Origin: Streptomyces fagopyri
GTDB taxonomy: Bacteria; Actinomycetota; Actinomycetes; Streptomycetales; Streptomycetaceae
Direction: 5' to 3'
DNA: 64,000 bases
Assembly: GCF_009498275.1 (NCBI RefSeq)
Contig: NZ_CP045643.1
Coordinates: 930,001 to 994,000, forward strand
The position numbers and the translations under genes were made by a program. Below are positions 48,667 to 57,440 of the stretch, piece after piece (within the stretch, counting starts at the first letter, position 1; each line of letters opens with the position of its first letter). The notes beneath the pieces were generated by a model. It was not told where the DNA came from, searched no databases, and saw only the letters and a list, made by a program, of their open reading frames with translations.

Positions 48667-49245
48667 GTGACGGCCCAGCCGCTCTCCATCAGCGGGATCG
48701 TGGCGTCCCAGCGTCCGCACCGCAAGGACGCCGCGCGCAACTACGACGCCCTGCTGGCCGCCGCGCGTGAGGCGTTCGCGGAGAACGGCGCGGAGGCGTC
48801 CCTGGAGGACATCGCCCGTCGCGCGGGGGTCGGCATCGGCACGCTGTACCGGAACTTCCCCACCCGCCGCCATCTCTTCGAGAGCGTGTACGCGGACGAG
48901 GTGGACGCCCTGTGCCGGGTGGCGCAGGACGTCGCCACCCAGGAACCGTGGGAGGCGCTGACCTCGTGGCTGCGCCGGTTCGTGGACTACACCGTGACCA
49001 AGCGGGCCATCCGCGAGGCGCTCAACAACGAGTCGGAGATCTTCCTCGCCTGCCGGGACTCGATGTACCAGGCGGGCGGCCCGCTGTTCGAGCGGGCCCA
49101 GAAGGCCGGCGAGGCCCGCGCCGACATGGACTTCGACGACCTCCTGCGCATGGTCGCGGGGATCACCTCGACGAACTTCCTCGACGACGCCCAGCGCGAC
49201 CGCGTCCTCACCGTCGCCCTCGACGGCGTCCGCGCCGCGCACTGA
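48667..49245 (+). CDS. TetR-family transcriptional regulator
   Basis: A 192-residue TetR repressor. N-terminal helix-turn-helix: NYDALLAAAREAFAENGAEA then LEDIARRAGVGIGTLYRNFP. The C-terminal ligand domain is typical of efflux regulators (FVDYTVTKRAIREALNNESE). GTG 48667 has GGGAGG 5 bases upstream. Divergent from the MFS gene and preceded by two GGAGG-core palindromes. Confidence 0.9.
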   Translation: MTAQPLSISGIVASQRPHRKDAARNYDALLAAAREAFAENGAEASLEDIARRAGVGIGTLYRNFPTRRHLFESVYADEVDALCRVAQDVATQEPWEALTSWLRRFVDYTVTKRAIREALNNESEIFLACRDSMYQAGGPLFERAQKAGEARADMDFDDLLRMVAGITSTNFLDDAQRDRVLTVALDGVRAAH

Positions 49246-49513
49246 CGAGGGCGAGGGGCGGTCGGACCGCGCTCCCGGGACCGCCGTGACCGGACGACGT
49301 CGACGCGCCGCCGGACGACGTCCGCGCACCGCGAACCAGCTTGTCCTGACGGGCACTTCGTCAGCCCGGCGGGCGAAGTCACCCTCCGCGGCGGCCTGTT
49401 GACAGCGCGGGTACCGAATGTCCCCACGCCGGGGCCGGTAGCCCCTTCCTCCGGAACGGGACAGAGGCACATGCTGGAGGCGACAGGTCCGTTCGCCCGT
49501 CCTGGAGGCCGGC

Positions 49514-49978
49514 ATGAACGCTTCCCCCACGTCCAGCATGCCGCGGGCGCTGCCCGCCGAGCACCGGCAGCGCCTGATGCGCATCGCCCGCGAGGTGTCC
49601 TTCCCGCAGGGAGCCCGCCTCTTCGAGGAAGGCGGGCAGGCGGACCGGTTCTGGATCGTCCGCACCGGCACGGTCGACCTCGACATGCGGGTGCCCGACC
49701 GCCGGCCGGCGGTCATCGAGTCGCTCCGGCACAACGAACTCGTCGGCTGGTCCTGGCTGTTCGCGCCGCACGCCTACCACCTGGGCGCCGAGGCGACGAC
49801 ACCGGTACGCGCGTACGAGTTCGACGCCACGGCCGTTCGGGCCATGTGCCACGACGACCCCGCGCTGGGCCTGGCGGTCGCCGAATGGGTGGGCGACGTC
49901 CTCGCCCACCGCCTGCGCTCGGCCCGCACCCGGCTGCTGGACCTCTACGCCCCCCACGGCAGCGGCAGCCTCCGCTAG
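49514..49978 (+). CDS. Cyclic-nucleotide-binding-domain protein without DNA-binding domain
   Basis: A 154-residue protein that is essentially one cNMP-binding beta-roll: REVSFPQGARLFEEGGQADR, FWIVRTGTVDLDM, then ELVGWSWLFAPHAYHLGAEA. The helix-turn-helix that Crp/Fnr regulators have after residue 150 is absent. GGAGG precedes ATG 49514. Such single-domain proteins probably sense cAMP or another ligand for a partner protein. It is isolated between two sizeable intergenic gaps. Confidence 0.8.
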   Translation: MNASPTSSMPRALPAEHRQRLMRIAREVSFPQGARLFEEGGQADRFWIVRTGTVDLDMRVPDRRPAVIESLRHNELVGWSWLFAPHAYHLGAEATTPVRAYEFDATAVRAMCHDDPALGLAVAEWVGDVLAHRLRSARTRLLDLYAPHGSGSLR

Positions 49979-50011
49979 CCCCGCACGCCCCCGCCCCCGG
50001 ACGTCGCCGCC

Positions 50012-50085
50012 TTCCCCCCACTCCTCTCCGCTCCTGCCATCCCCTCCCTCCCCCTTCTCCCCTCTCCCCGCCCGACGGAGACGGA
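50012..50085. repeat. Polypyrimidine tract
   Basis: About 70 bases that are almost all C and T on the plus strand, between the cNMP-domain and DoxX genes. A TAATAT -10-like hexamer (50117-50122) follows, but no matching -35 is present. Confidence 0.7.
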
Positions 50086-50149
50086 ACCGCCCGCCGCACT
50101 TCCGCTTACCGTCCAGTAATATCTCGCGGAGACCTCAGGAGGAGGAACC

Positions 50150-50530
50150 GTGCCACGCTCGGAACGCTCAGCCCTGTTGCTCGCCGGTCTGCTGGCGACG
50201 GCGGGGGTCGGTCACTTCGTGACACCCAAGCAGTTCGACGCGACGATTCCGCGCGCTCTGCCGGGATCGCCCCGCACCTGGACGTATGTGAGCGGGGCCG
50301 CCGAACTGGCGCTGGCCGCCGGGGTGGCGCTGCCCCGTACACGGCGTACCGCCGCGCTCGCCGCGGCCGCGTTCTTCGTCGGGGTGTTCCCCGCCAATGT
50401 GCAGATGGCCGTGGACTGGCGTCACCGTCCCGCGCCGCTCAAGGCCGCGGCCCTCGCCCGGCTTCCGTTGCAGGTACCGCTGGTGCTGTGGGCACGCGGC
50501 GTCGCCAGGAGTGGGAAGGGCCGGGCATGA
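50150..50530 (+). CDS. DoxX-family small membrane protein
   Basis: A 126-residue protein with about four helices (ALLLAGLLATAGVGHFV, YVSGAAELALAAGVAL, AALAAAAFFVGVFPANVQMA, LPLQVPLVLWARG), matching the DoxX fold. GTG 50150 has GGAGGAACC directly upstream. The stop overlaps the peroxiredoxin start as ATGA, so the pair probably functions in thiol or redox stress, as known for DoxX proteins coupled to oxidoreductases (inference). Confidence 0.75.
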   Translation: MPRSERSALLLAGLLATAGVGHFVTPKQFDATIPRALPGSPRTWTYVSGAAELALAAGVALPRTRRTAALAAAAFFVGVFPANVQMAVDWRHRPAPLKAAALARLPLQVPLVLWARGVARSGKGRA

Positions 50531-50994
50531 CACGTACGGTCGAAGTGGGCGACAAGGTGGAGGACTTCGTCCTCCCGGACGAGACGGGTACGGACCGGCG
50601 GCTGTCCGAACTGCTCGGCGACGGACCGGTGGTGGTGTTCTTCTACCCCGCCGCCCTCACGGCGGGCTGCACCGCCGAGGCGTGCCACTTCCGTGATCTG
50701 GCGGCCGAGTTCGCCGCCGTCGGCGCGCGACCGGTGGGCATCAGCGGTGACCCCGTCGACCGGCAGCAGGAGTTCGCCGGACGCAACAGCCTGGGCTTCC
50801 CGCTGCTGTCCGACGTCGACGGAACGGTCCGCGAGCGGTTCGGCGTCAAGCGCGGCTTCTCGCTTGCGCCCACCAAGCGCGTCACCTTCGTCATCGGCCG
50901 GGACCGTACGGTCCTGGAGGTCGTCCGCAGCGAACTGCGGATGAGCGCCCACGCCGACCGGGCCCTGGCAGCGCTGCGCGCGGCCAGGGACTGA
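50527..50994 (+). CDS. Peroxiredoxin (BCP/AhpC-TSA type)
   Basis: A 155-residue thioredoxin-fold peroxidase that reduces hydroperoxides. The peroxidatic cysteine is in FFYPAALTAGCTAEACHF; the second cysteine four to five residues later is typical of the BCP/PrxQ class. Substrate strands VGISGDPVDRQQEFA and FPLLSDVDG follow. Translationally coupled to the DoxX gene. Confidence 0.9.
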   Translation: MTRTVEVGDKVEDFVLPDETGTDRRLSELLGDGPVVVFFYPAALTAGCTAEACHFRDLAAEFAAVGARPVGISGDPVDRQQEFAGRNSLGFPLLSDVDGTVRERFGVKRGFSLAPTKRVTFVIGRDRTVLEVVRSELRMSAHADRALAALRAARD

Positions 50995-51034
50995 GCCGCG
51001 CGGGGGGCGCGCGTACCGGCCCGCTCGTCCGAGG

Positions 51035-51301
51035 TCAGCACCGGGGCGGGCCGGGCAGCCCGGCGTGGTCGTCCCCCTGGAGGAACACGACGTTGACGAA
51101 GCCGGCCCCGATGTCCCAGGTCGGGGTGGCCGGATACGCGCTGTCCCCGGTCGGCAACCGGCGGACGTTGACGTTCTCGTACGGCACGACGGTGTACGAC
51201 TGCTCGGCGGGCGCCGCCTGCGCGGCGGTGGCCGTGCCCGCCGGGGCGAGGAACGCGAGTGCCGCGGCACGGGTGGCGACGGTGACCGGGATTCGGCGCA
51301 C
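51035..51301 (-). CDS. Small secreted protein of unknown function
   Basis: An 88-residue exported peptide. The signal peptide is VRRIPVTVATRAAALAFLAP, with cleavage after AAQA. The mature part of about 55 residues is SH3-like in flavour (SYTVVPYENVNVRRLPTGDS) and ends with one cysteine. GTG 51301 has AGGGGA 6 bases upstream; ATG 51334 lacks one. The SH3-like segment is shorter than a full domain, so this may be truncated. Confidence 0.6.
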   Translation of the reverse strand: MRRIPVTVATRAAALAFLAPAGTATAAQAAPAEQSYTVVPYENVNVRRLPTGDSAYPATPTWDIGAGFVNVVFLQGDDHAGLPGPPRC

Positions 51302-51576
51302 GAGAGATCCCCTGTGGCTGGTCGTTCGTGCCATGACACCGTCACGGTGGGTCCGCGGTCACCGGGCGGCAACGGCTTTCCGCCCTGGTCGAAGTGACCG
51401 CGCGGACACCGGACATGGAGCCCGGGTGTACTGGTGGCGACGCCTCGGTGGTCGGCGGACGTCCATCCGGCCCAGTCCGTGATCTTGCTCCCTGGGCGGC
51501 CGCCGCCGTGGTTACGCTCCCGAGCGGATGGATCCGATGGGGCCGGGTGTGCCGCCCCACGACGGGACGGCTCACT

Positions 51577-54500
51577 GTGCGTAGGCAGCGGCAGACGTCG
51601 GGCGGGAGCGGCGGGGCGGGCGACCGCGGCCGGGGACCGATCGGTACGGGCACGTCCGGCAGGAGCGGCGGCGAGACCCCGGTGGCGCACCCGCTGTCCG
51701 CGCCGACGGCCCCCGGTATGACTCCCCAGGCCCTGCTGGCCCTGCAGAGGACCGCGGGGAACGCCGCGACGGCGCGCGCGCTGCGCGGGCGGCCCCCCAC
51801 CGTCGAGGGCGTGGCCGGGACCGGGCTCCCCGCACGCCGCGGACCCGCCGTCCCGGCCACGGTCGAGGAACTGCCGGAGAACGGGGCCGCCACCAAGCTG
51901 CCCACGGTGCTGCCGGCCCTCCGCGAGGAGGACGAGACCGGGGAGGGGACGCAGGGCCGTCCGCCATGCCCCACCGCGGCGCGTTCGGGCCGGACGGGCC
52001 GGCGGCGGCCGGGACCCCCGCCGGCCGGAACCGCCCCCGCCGCACCTCATGTCCCCCTCGGACTGCCCCCGTATCTACGGGAGTTACGGGCTCCTGGCCT
52101 CTCCACGGCGTACCGGCTGACCGGGCACGAGTTCGTCTCCACCACCCTCGGCACGGTCGTCGGACGGTCCGACGGCACGGTGGCCGAGATCCGCGAGGAG
52201 CTGGCCGGGCGCCCCGAGACGTTCTACGGGCAGGGGCGCTCCTTCACCGTCGAGGGGCCGGAGGGGAAGGGATGGTACGACGTCACCGTCACCGTCTCCC
52301 GGGACGGCGCCGACCTGCCCGAGACCTTCGTCTCCCCCGAGGCGGCGAAGGCGCGGGCCGCGGCGGCCGCACAGTCCGAGGCCATGGCCGCCCTCCTGGC
52401 CAGGGCGGAGAGCGCCGGAACCACGGGCAAGGGCAAGGCACGCGCCGACGGCCACGACGGCGACGACACCTCCGCCCCCGGCACCGAGGCCGGCCCCCGG
52501 CAGTCGGCGCAGGCCGCGCGCGTGGCCGAGGGTGGCGCCGTCAAGGTGGACGCCCAGCACAACACCTCGGGCACGGTGAGCCACAGCTCGGGCCGCTCGG
52601 CCGGCCAGGGTGTCAACTTCATGGCGTTCGGGCTGGCACCGGTGGTCCCCGGCGTATGGCTCGGCGGTGCGGTGATGGCGAACGCGCAGCCGTTCCTGTC
52701 CTCCGCGGACACCCGGGTGCAGAAGACCGTGTCCGAGCCGCGTGTGCTGCGCAGCGACAAGGGGTCGGTCGAGATACCGAGACGGGTGCGCTACGGCGTC
52801 CGGATCAAGCGGCAGGGTGAGCCCGCGCGGACCTTCGGCGGCGGCGGGACGCTGATGATGCGGGTGCCCACGGAACACCTGGTACCCGTGACGGCCGAGA
52901 CCCTGGCGCCGGGCCGGCTGCGGCCCCTGGACGCGCCGTCGGCGAACCGTGTACGGCTCGCCGACTCCCTGGCCCCGGTCGCGCTGGACGACACCGCGGC
53001 GCCGGAACCGGGCGGTGGCGGGCTGTTCGACACCGTCAGTTCCGTGCTGCACCCCTCCCTGACCTCACCGGGTGCCCCCGGCCGGGCCCGGCTGCACGAC
53101 GCCACCTCCACCACGACCGTGCTGGAGGATCTGCCGCGACTGCTGGGCGGCTGGGTGACGGGCGAGGACCTGGTCGCCAAGGACGGCAGCGCCACGGGCA
53201 CCTACCGGATGCGCGCCGACCTCACCGGCCTGGCGCCCTCGTGGGCGATCGGCGGGACGCAGCTGCGCACGCACCAGCAGGCGCAGCACACGGTGTCCCA
53301 CTCGGCGGCCAAGGGGCGCGGCGGCACTTTCGGCGCGGGCCCGGCGGCCGGGTTCGGAGTCCTGGGCGGTGCCGCCGCGGTGCGCGCGACGGTCATGCCC
53401 ACGGCCGGCGCCCGCAAGGCGCGGTTCACGGTGGCCGAACAGACGGTGACGAGCCGTCAGGGCGCCGAGATCCGGGGCGACAAGGTGCTCTACTTCGGCC
53501 GGGTACGGTTCCGGGTCGAGGGCACCGGACCGCTCTCGCCCGCGATGAGGGTGCGCGCGGGAACGCGGACCGCGCACCACTCGATGGACGTGTGGGTGAG
53601 CCTCCGGGCCGACGAGGCACAGGCGTTGGGGCTCGCGCTGCCCGACGGGGTCACAGCGGGCCCGATGTTCTCGGGGCCCGCCGGTACGGACGGTGGACCG
53701 GCCGGCGAGGACACCGCGAGGGGGAAGAGGGCCGGGGACCCCGCGGTGTCCGGGGACACGGCGGAGGGCGGCAGTTCGCGCACGGGGCAGGACACCCGAC
53801 GTCATCTGCCCTTCGGGGCCATGGGGTCGAGCGTCACGATCAGCCGGCTCGACACCGGCCCGCTGCTGTCCGGCATCGAGCGGCTCTTCGCGGCCGATCC
53901 GCGGCTCGCGGGCTGTCTGCCCTCGTTCGGTCCCGGTCCGGCGGCGAAGGTGAGCCGGGAGGAGGCCGAGGTCCAGCGCCGCAACTACCGTGAGCTGATC
54001 ACCGTGCTGTCGGAGACCAACCTGCGTGTCAACAAGGATCAGTTGCTCTCCTCCGGCATCCGGGTGCGGCTGCGGCGCAAGAGCCGGTGGCACGCGCACG
54101 ACGTGCAGATCCGGGTCGTCGGCGCGCTCCGTGAGACGGGACATCTGGGGGACACCAAGGACTGGCTGGTGCGCAGTCACTCCGGTGTCACCAGCAACTC
54201 CCAAAGCGGGCGCTCCAGTTCACGTTCCGTCGGTGGACTCGCGCTGGGCCAGTTCCGGCTCGTGCCCGGAGTGCTGTCCGCGTCGCTGCGCGGCGAACGG
54301 ACCCGGCAGAGCTCCCGGCGCAACCAGGCGGGCCCGACGACACGCACCGACGTGCTGACCAACGGGGGCGAGAGCACCAGTTCCTTCGGCGGCGCGCTGC
54401 GCCTCGACGTCGATGTCACCATGACCACCCGCGAGCGGACCGCGCGGCGCGTCCTCACCCCCGGCGCCCCGGGCCGGGACGCGCCCGAGGCCGAACTCAT

Positions 54501-57147
54501 CGCGTCGAGCGCGGACACGGAGGCCCTGGCGCAGGCCGAGCAGGACGTACGTCTGCTCACCCCGACGGCGTTCACCCTGGACACCGCGGCGAAGGACCGG
54601 CTGACGGCCCGCACCAGGACCCGTACGGCCGGACTGGCGGCGCCGCAGCGGCAGTTCACCGCGTCCGGCATCGGCGACCTGTCCACGACGACACCCCGGT
54701 CGATCGCGGGCCGCGCGGTCCGGGACTGGACACTGGTGGAGACCCTGGGAGACGGCGGCCCGGTCCGGGACCTCGCCTTCCAGCTGCTGTCGCGGGCCGC
54801 GGTCCGCGGCCGGGAGTCGGGTGCGGACCGGGCGCTGGAGACGGAGGGTCTCGCGCCGCGGCTGGCGATCGAGGAACGCTTCAGCCCCCAGGCCATCACC
54901 TCGGCACTGCGTCAGGCGGTCTCCTCCGGCTGGGTGGTGAAGAACCTGCGCCACCCGCGCAGGCTCGCGGCACTCGACGGCGCGGTGGGAACGCGGTTCG
55001 CCCTCGTCAACCCGGAGGTGGTCGCGCAGGGCACCGGACCGGGAACCGAGACGTTCGTCCTCGGCGGCCACCAGGCCACCGGACAGGAGGGCCGCGGTAC
55101 CACGACCACGGTGCAGGGAGGTCTCCTCGGCGCGGAGAACGGCACCGAGTGGCGGATCGGCGAGGGGGTGTCGGCCGGCCGGAGCCTGGGCGCGAGCGGC
55201 TCCGTGGCGACGACGCTGGGCGGAACCGTCGAGCGCAACGCCCACACACCGCGCAGCCGTCCTCTCTACCTGATCCACTGCGACCTGGTGGTCCGCATGG
55301 TCGGCGAGGTCAAGGTCACGGGAGGCGGCCCGTACGTGGCGAAGGGCGAGCGGACCCTGCCCGCCGCGGCGGCGCTCTGGCTCACCGCGGAGCAGGTGCG
55401 GGCCGCGGGCCTGCGCCTGCCGGGGGCCGACGGGCGGAAGCCCTCGTCCGCGGTGGGGCCGTCCGGCTCCAGGGCCGCCGCGGAGACCGCCGCCGGCGGT
55501 GCGCGGGCCTCGCGCGAGGAGGGCACCGGTCCGGAGCCGGCGGGCTCGTCGCGGAGCGATGACCGGGCTGGACGGACGACCGCGGCGGCCGCTCCCGGGC
55601 TGGCCCAGGAACTGCCCCTCGGCTTCGGCATGATCGAGGAACTGCCCGACTTCGTCCCGCTGCTCGAACGGCTGCGGACGGACGTCGGACGCCGGGACCG
55701 GGCCCTCGCGGACGCGTTGCTGCCCCGGCGGCAACTGGCCGATCCGAACGACAACACGCAGCGGCTGCTGCGCGTCCTGGACCGGGACGGGTCCGCCGGA
55801 CTGCTCTCCGGGGCCATGGACGGCGGTGTTCCCGTCGAGCTGTTCCGCGGTCGCGGGACGCCGTACTGGGCCGTGTTCCGCGTACGCCGCACCCGGCCCG
55901 GCACGCCCGAGGGCGGGGCGGCCGACGGTCGCGACATGGAGTACATCACCTCGGCCGCCGCGCAGAAGGCGCGCGCTTCCGCGACCGGCGACGTACGCAC
56001 GGTCGAGGGTGTCGTGGCCGGGGCGGGCAAACCGGAGGGCGGCGGCGGTCCGCTCAGGAGCGTCGGCGCGTCCGGCGGGCTCGGCGTCGGTGTCTCGGAC
56101 GTGACCAGGTCCGCGGCCGTCGGGCGGAGCCAACTGGGTGTGAAAACGGTCGCGGAGGCCTCCGCCCGTTCGGTCAGGATGCGCGTACCGATCGAGGCGA
56201 CCCTCGAACTGCACTCGTCCCGGGGCCGGGTGGGGCTGGCCACGCTCGGCGGCCAGTCCCTGGTGCACCGGGTCCTGGCGCACGACCTCGACGCGCTGTC
56301 CCGGCTGCGGCCGGTGCCTCGCGCCGAGGCGGGGCAGGCGTTCCTGCGGCCGGACGACGCCGCGGCGAGCCGGCTGGGACCCTGGCACGCCCGCGGGGTG
56401 AGTCTGCCGATGGAGGCGCAGGTCAACGGGTTCCGCGGGGCGCCGGAGATCCGGCGGGTGATCGACGACACGGTGCGGGCGGCGCACGGGGGCGAGCGTT
56501 ACCGCCGGACGGGCGAGGCGGCGGCGTACACCCAGCGCGAGGCGGTCTCCACCGAGTGGCTGATCTCCGCCCTGCCGCTGCTGACGGCGGCCGGGGCCGA
56601 CCTGCCGGTCGTGCACGCCTCCGGCGTGCGCGGGCAGGATCTGCGCACCTCGTTGCACGCCAGGCTGCGCGGCGGACGGGTCCTGGGGATCGGCGACAAG
56701 ATGACCTTCGAGACGGTGGCGCAGAGTTCCCCGGACGCGCTCCGGCCCACCGGCACGGACCACCAACAGGCGGCGGAGCACGGCAAGTCGGTACGGGGGC
56801 TGGGTGGCGCGGGGGTGCTGAACGCGGACGAGTTCCGGATGAACCAGTTCCTCGGCCACTCCGACCGGACGGGCGGAGCCGCCGACACGGCCGCCCACGG
56901 ATCCGGCTCCATGCCGCTGCACAAGCCGAAGTCCGAGTCGGCGCTCGTGCAGTTCACCCTGGACGTGCGGGTGGTGGCCCGGGTGAGCGGACGGGGGCGG
57001 TCCGGCGCGTCCGTCGCCGTACGGGACCTCACCCTGCCCGTCCCGGTGGTGGTGCGGATACCGGCGCCCCTGGTCCGCCACATGCTCCGGGACCCGTCCC
57101 GGCACGGCAAGCTCCACGACCCGGACGGACGGCTCACCCCCTCCTGA
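51577..57147 (+). CDS. Giant triplicated beta-module protein, eCIS-linked candidate effector
   Basis: A 1,856-residue cytoplasmic protein of unknown function. Residues 48-66 (MTPQALLALQRTAGNAATAR) match the LQRTAGN motif of proteins tied to eCIS loci and DUF4157-type effectors. After a basic/Pro-rich linker come six beta-rich modules starting near 328, 571, 869, 1175, 1489 and 1733, each with a Ser/Gly-rich hairpin-like stretch (for example TVSHSSGRSAGQG, RSVGASGGLGVG), a strand ending in V-X-V, and a hydrophobic helix. Modules pair into three units separated by disordered linkers (about 700-760 and 1290-1350). GTG 51577 has an upstream GGGACGG; ATG 51718 and 51394 are alternatives. No catalytic motif seen. 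Confidence 0.75.
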   Translation: MRRQRQTSGGSGGAGDRGRGPIGTGTSGRSGGETPVAHPLSAPTAPGMTPQALLALQRTAGNAATARALRGRPPTVEGVAGTGLPARRGPAVPATVEELPENGAATKLPTVLPALREEDETGEGTQGRPPCPTAARSGRTGRRRPGPPPAGTAPAAPHVPLGLPPYLRELRAPGLSTAYRLTGHEFVSTTLGTVVGRSDGTVAEIREELAGRPETFYGQGRSFTVEGPEGKGWYDVTVTVSRDGADLPETFVSPEAAKARAAAAAQSEAMAALLARAESAGTTGKGKARADGHDGDDTSAPGTEAGPRQSAQAARVAEGGAVKVDAQHNTSGTVSHSSGRSAGQGVNFMAFGLAPVVPGVWLGGAVMANAQPFLSSADTRVQKTVSEPRVLRSDKGSVEIPRRVRYGVRIKRQGEPARTFGGGGTLMMRVPTEHLVPVTAETLAPGRLRPLDAPSANRVRLADSLAPVALDDTAAPEPGGGGLFDTVSSVLHPSLTSPGAPGRARLHDATSTTTVLEDLPRLLGGWVTGEDLVAKDGSATGTYRMRADLTGLAPSWAIGGTQLRTHQQAQHTVSHSAAKGRGGTFGAGPAAGFGVLGGAAAVRATVMPTAGARKARFTVAEQTVTSRQGAEIRGDKVLYFGRVRFRVEGTGPLSPAMRVRAGTRTAHHSMDVWVSLRADEAQALGLALPDGVTAGPMFSGPAGTDGGPAGEDTARGKRAGDPAVSGDTAEGGSSRTGQDTRRHLPFGAMGSSVTISRLDTGPLLSGIERLFAADPRLAGCLPSFGPGPAAKVSREEAEVQRRNYRELITVLSETNLRVNKDQLLSSGIRVRLRRKSRWHAHDVQIRVVGALRETGHLGDTKDWLVRSHSGVTSNSQSGRSSSRSVGGLALGQFRLVPGVLSASLRGERTRQSSRRNQAGPTTRTDVLTNGGESTSSFGGALRLDVDVTMTTRERTARRVLTPGAPGRDAPEAELIASSADTEALAQAEQDVRLLTPTAFTLDTAAKDRLTARTRTRTAGLAAPQRQFTASGIGDLSTTTPRSIAGRAVRDWTLVETLGDGGPVRDLAFQLLSRAAVRGRESGADRALETEGLAPRLAIEERFSPQAITSALRQAVSSGWVVKNLRHPRRLAALDGAVGTRFALVNPEVVAQGTGPGTETFVLGGHQATGQEGRGTTTTVQGGLLGAENGTEWRIGEGVSAGRSLGASGSVATTLGGTVERNAHTPRSRPLYLIHCDLVVRMVGEVKVTGGGPYVAKGERTLPAAAALWLTAEQVRAAGLRLPGADGRKPSSAVGPSGSRAAAETAAGGARASREEGTGPEPAGSSRSDDRAGRTTAAAAPGLAQELPLGFGMIEELPDFVPLLERLRTDVGRRDRALADALLPRRQLADPNDNTQRLLRVLDRDGSAGLLSGAMDGGVPVELFRGRGTPYWAVFRVRRTRPGTPEGGAADGRDMEYITSAAAQKARASATGDVRTVEGVVAGAGKPEGGGGPLRSVGASGGLGVGVSDVTRSAAVGRSQLGVKTVAEASARSVRMRVPIEATLELHSSRGRVGLATLGGQSLVHRVLAHDLDALSRLRPVPRAEAGQAFLRPDDAAASRLGPWHARGVSLPMEAQVNGFRGAPEIRRVIDDTVRAAHGGERYRRTGEAAAYTQREAVSTEWLISALPLLTAAGADLPVVHASGVRGQDLRTSLHARLRGGRVLGIGDKMTFETVAQSSPDALRPTGTDHQQAAEHGKSVRGLGGAGVLNADEFRMNQFLGHSDRTGGAADTAAHGSGSMPLHKPKSESALVQFTLDVRVVARVSGRGRSGASVAVRDLTLPVPVVVRIPAPLVRHMLRDPSRHGKLHDPDGRLTPS

Positions 57148-57440
57148 CCCGCACCGCCGCGCGCGGCGACCCGTACCGCCCCGCGCACGACGGCGGCCCC
57201 CGTACCGCCCGGCGCCCGGCGGCCTGTACCGCCCGTACAGCCCGGGACACGGCATCCCGTACAGCCTGGCGCACGACGCCCCGTACAGCCCGGGACGGCA
57301 TCCCGTACAGCTTTGCGTGCCCCGGGTCGTACAGCCCGGCGACCCGTACGACCCGTACGACCCGGCACACGGCGACGGCGACCCGTACGACCCGGCGCAC
57401 GGTCCGAACAGTCCGGCGCGCGGACCGCGAGCCCGCCTCC
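57148..57440. other. Repetitive interval after the giant gene
   Basis: About 290 bases between the convergent giant gene and LuxR gene. It contains five loose copies of CCCGTACAGCC and, further on, repeats whose forward translation reads GDPYDPYDPAHG twice. This looks like remnants of a disordered protein tail rather than a terminator. Confidence 0.5.

Noticed and set aside
54220..57255. A long antisense frame over the second half of the giant gene
   Set aside because: Arg/Gly/Pro-rich with no conserved pattern, while the forward frame has repeated modules and linkers consistent with a real protein.
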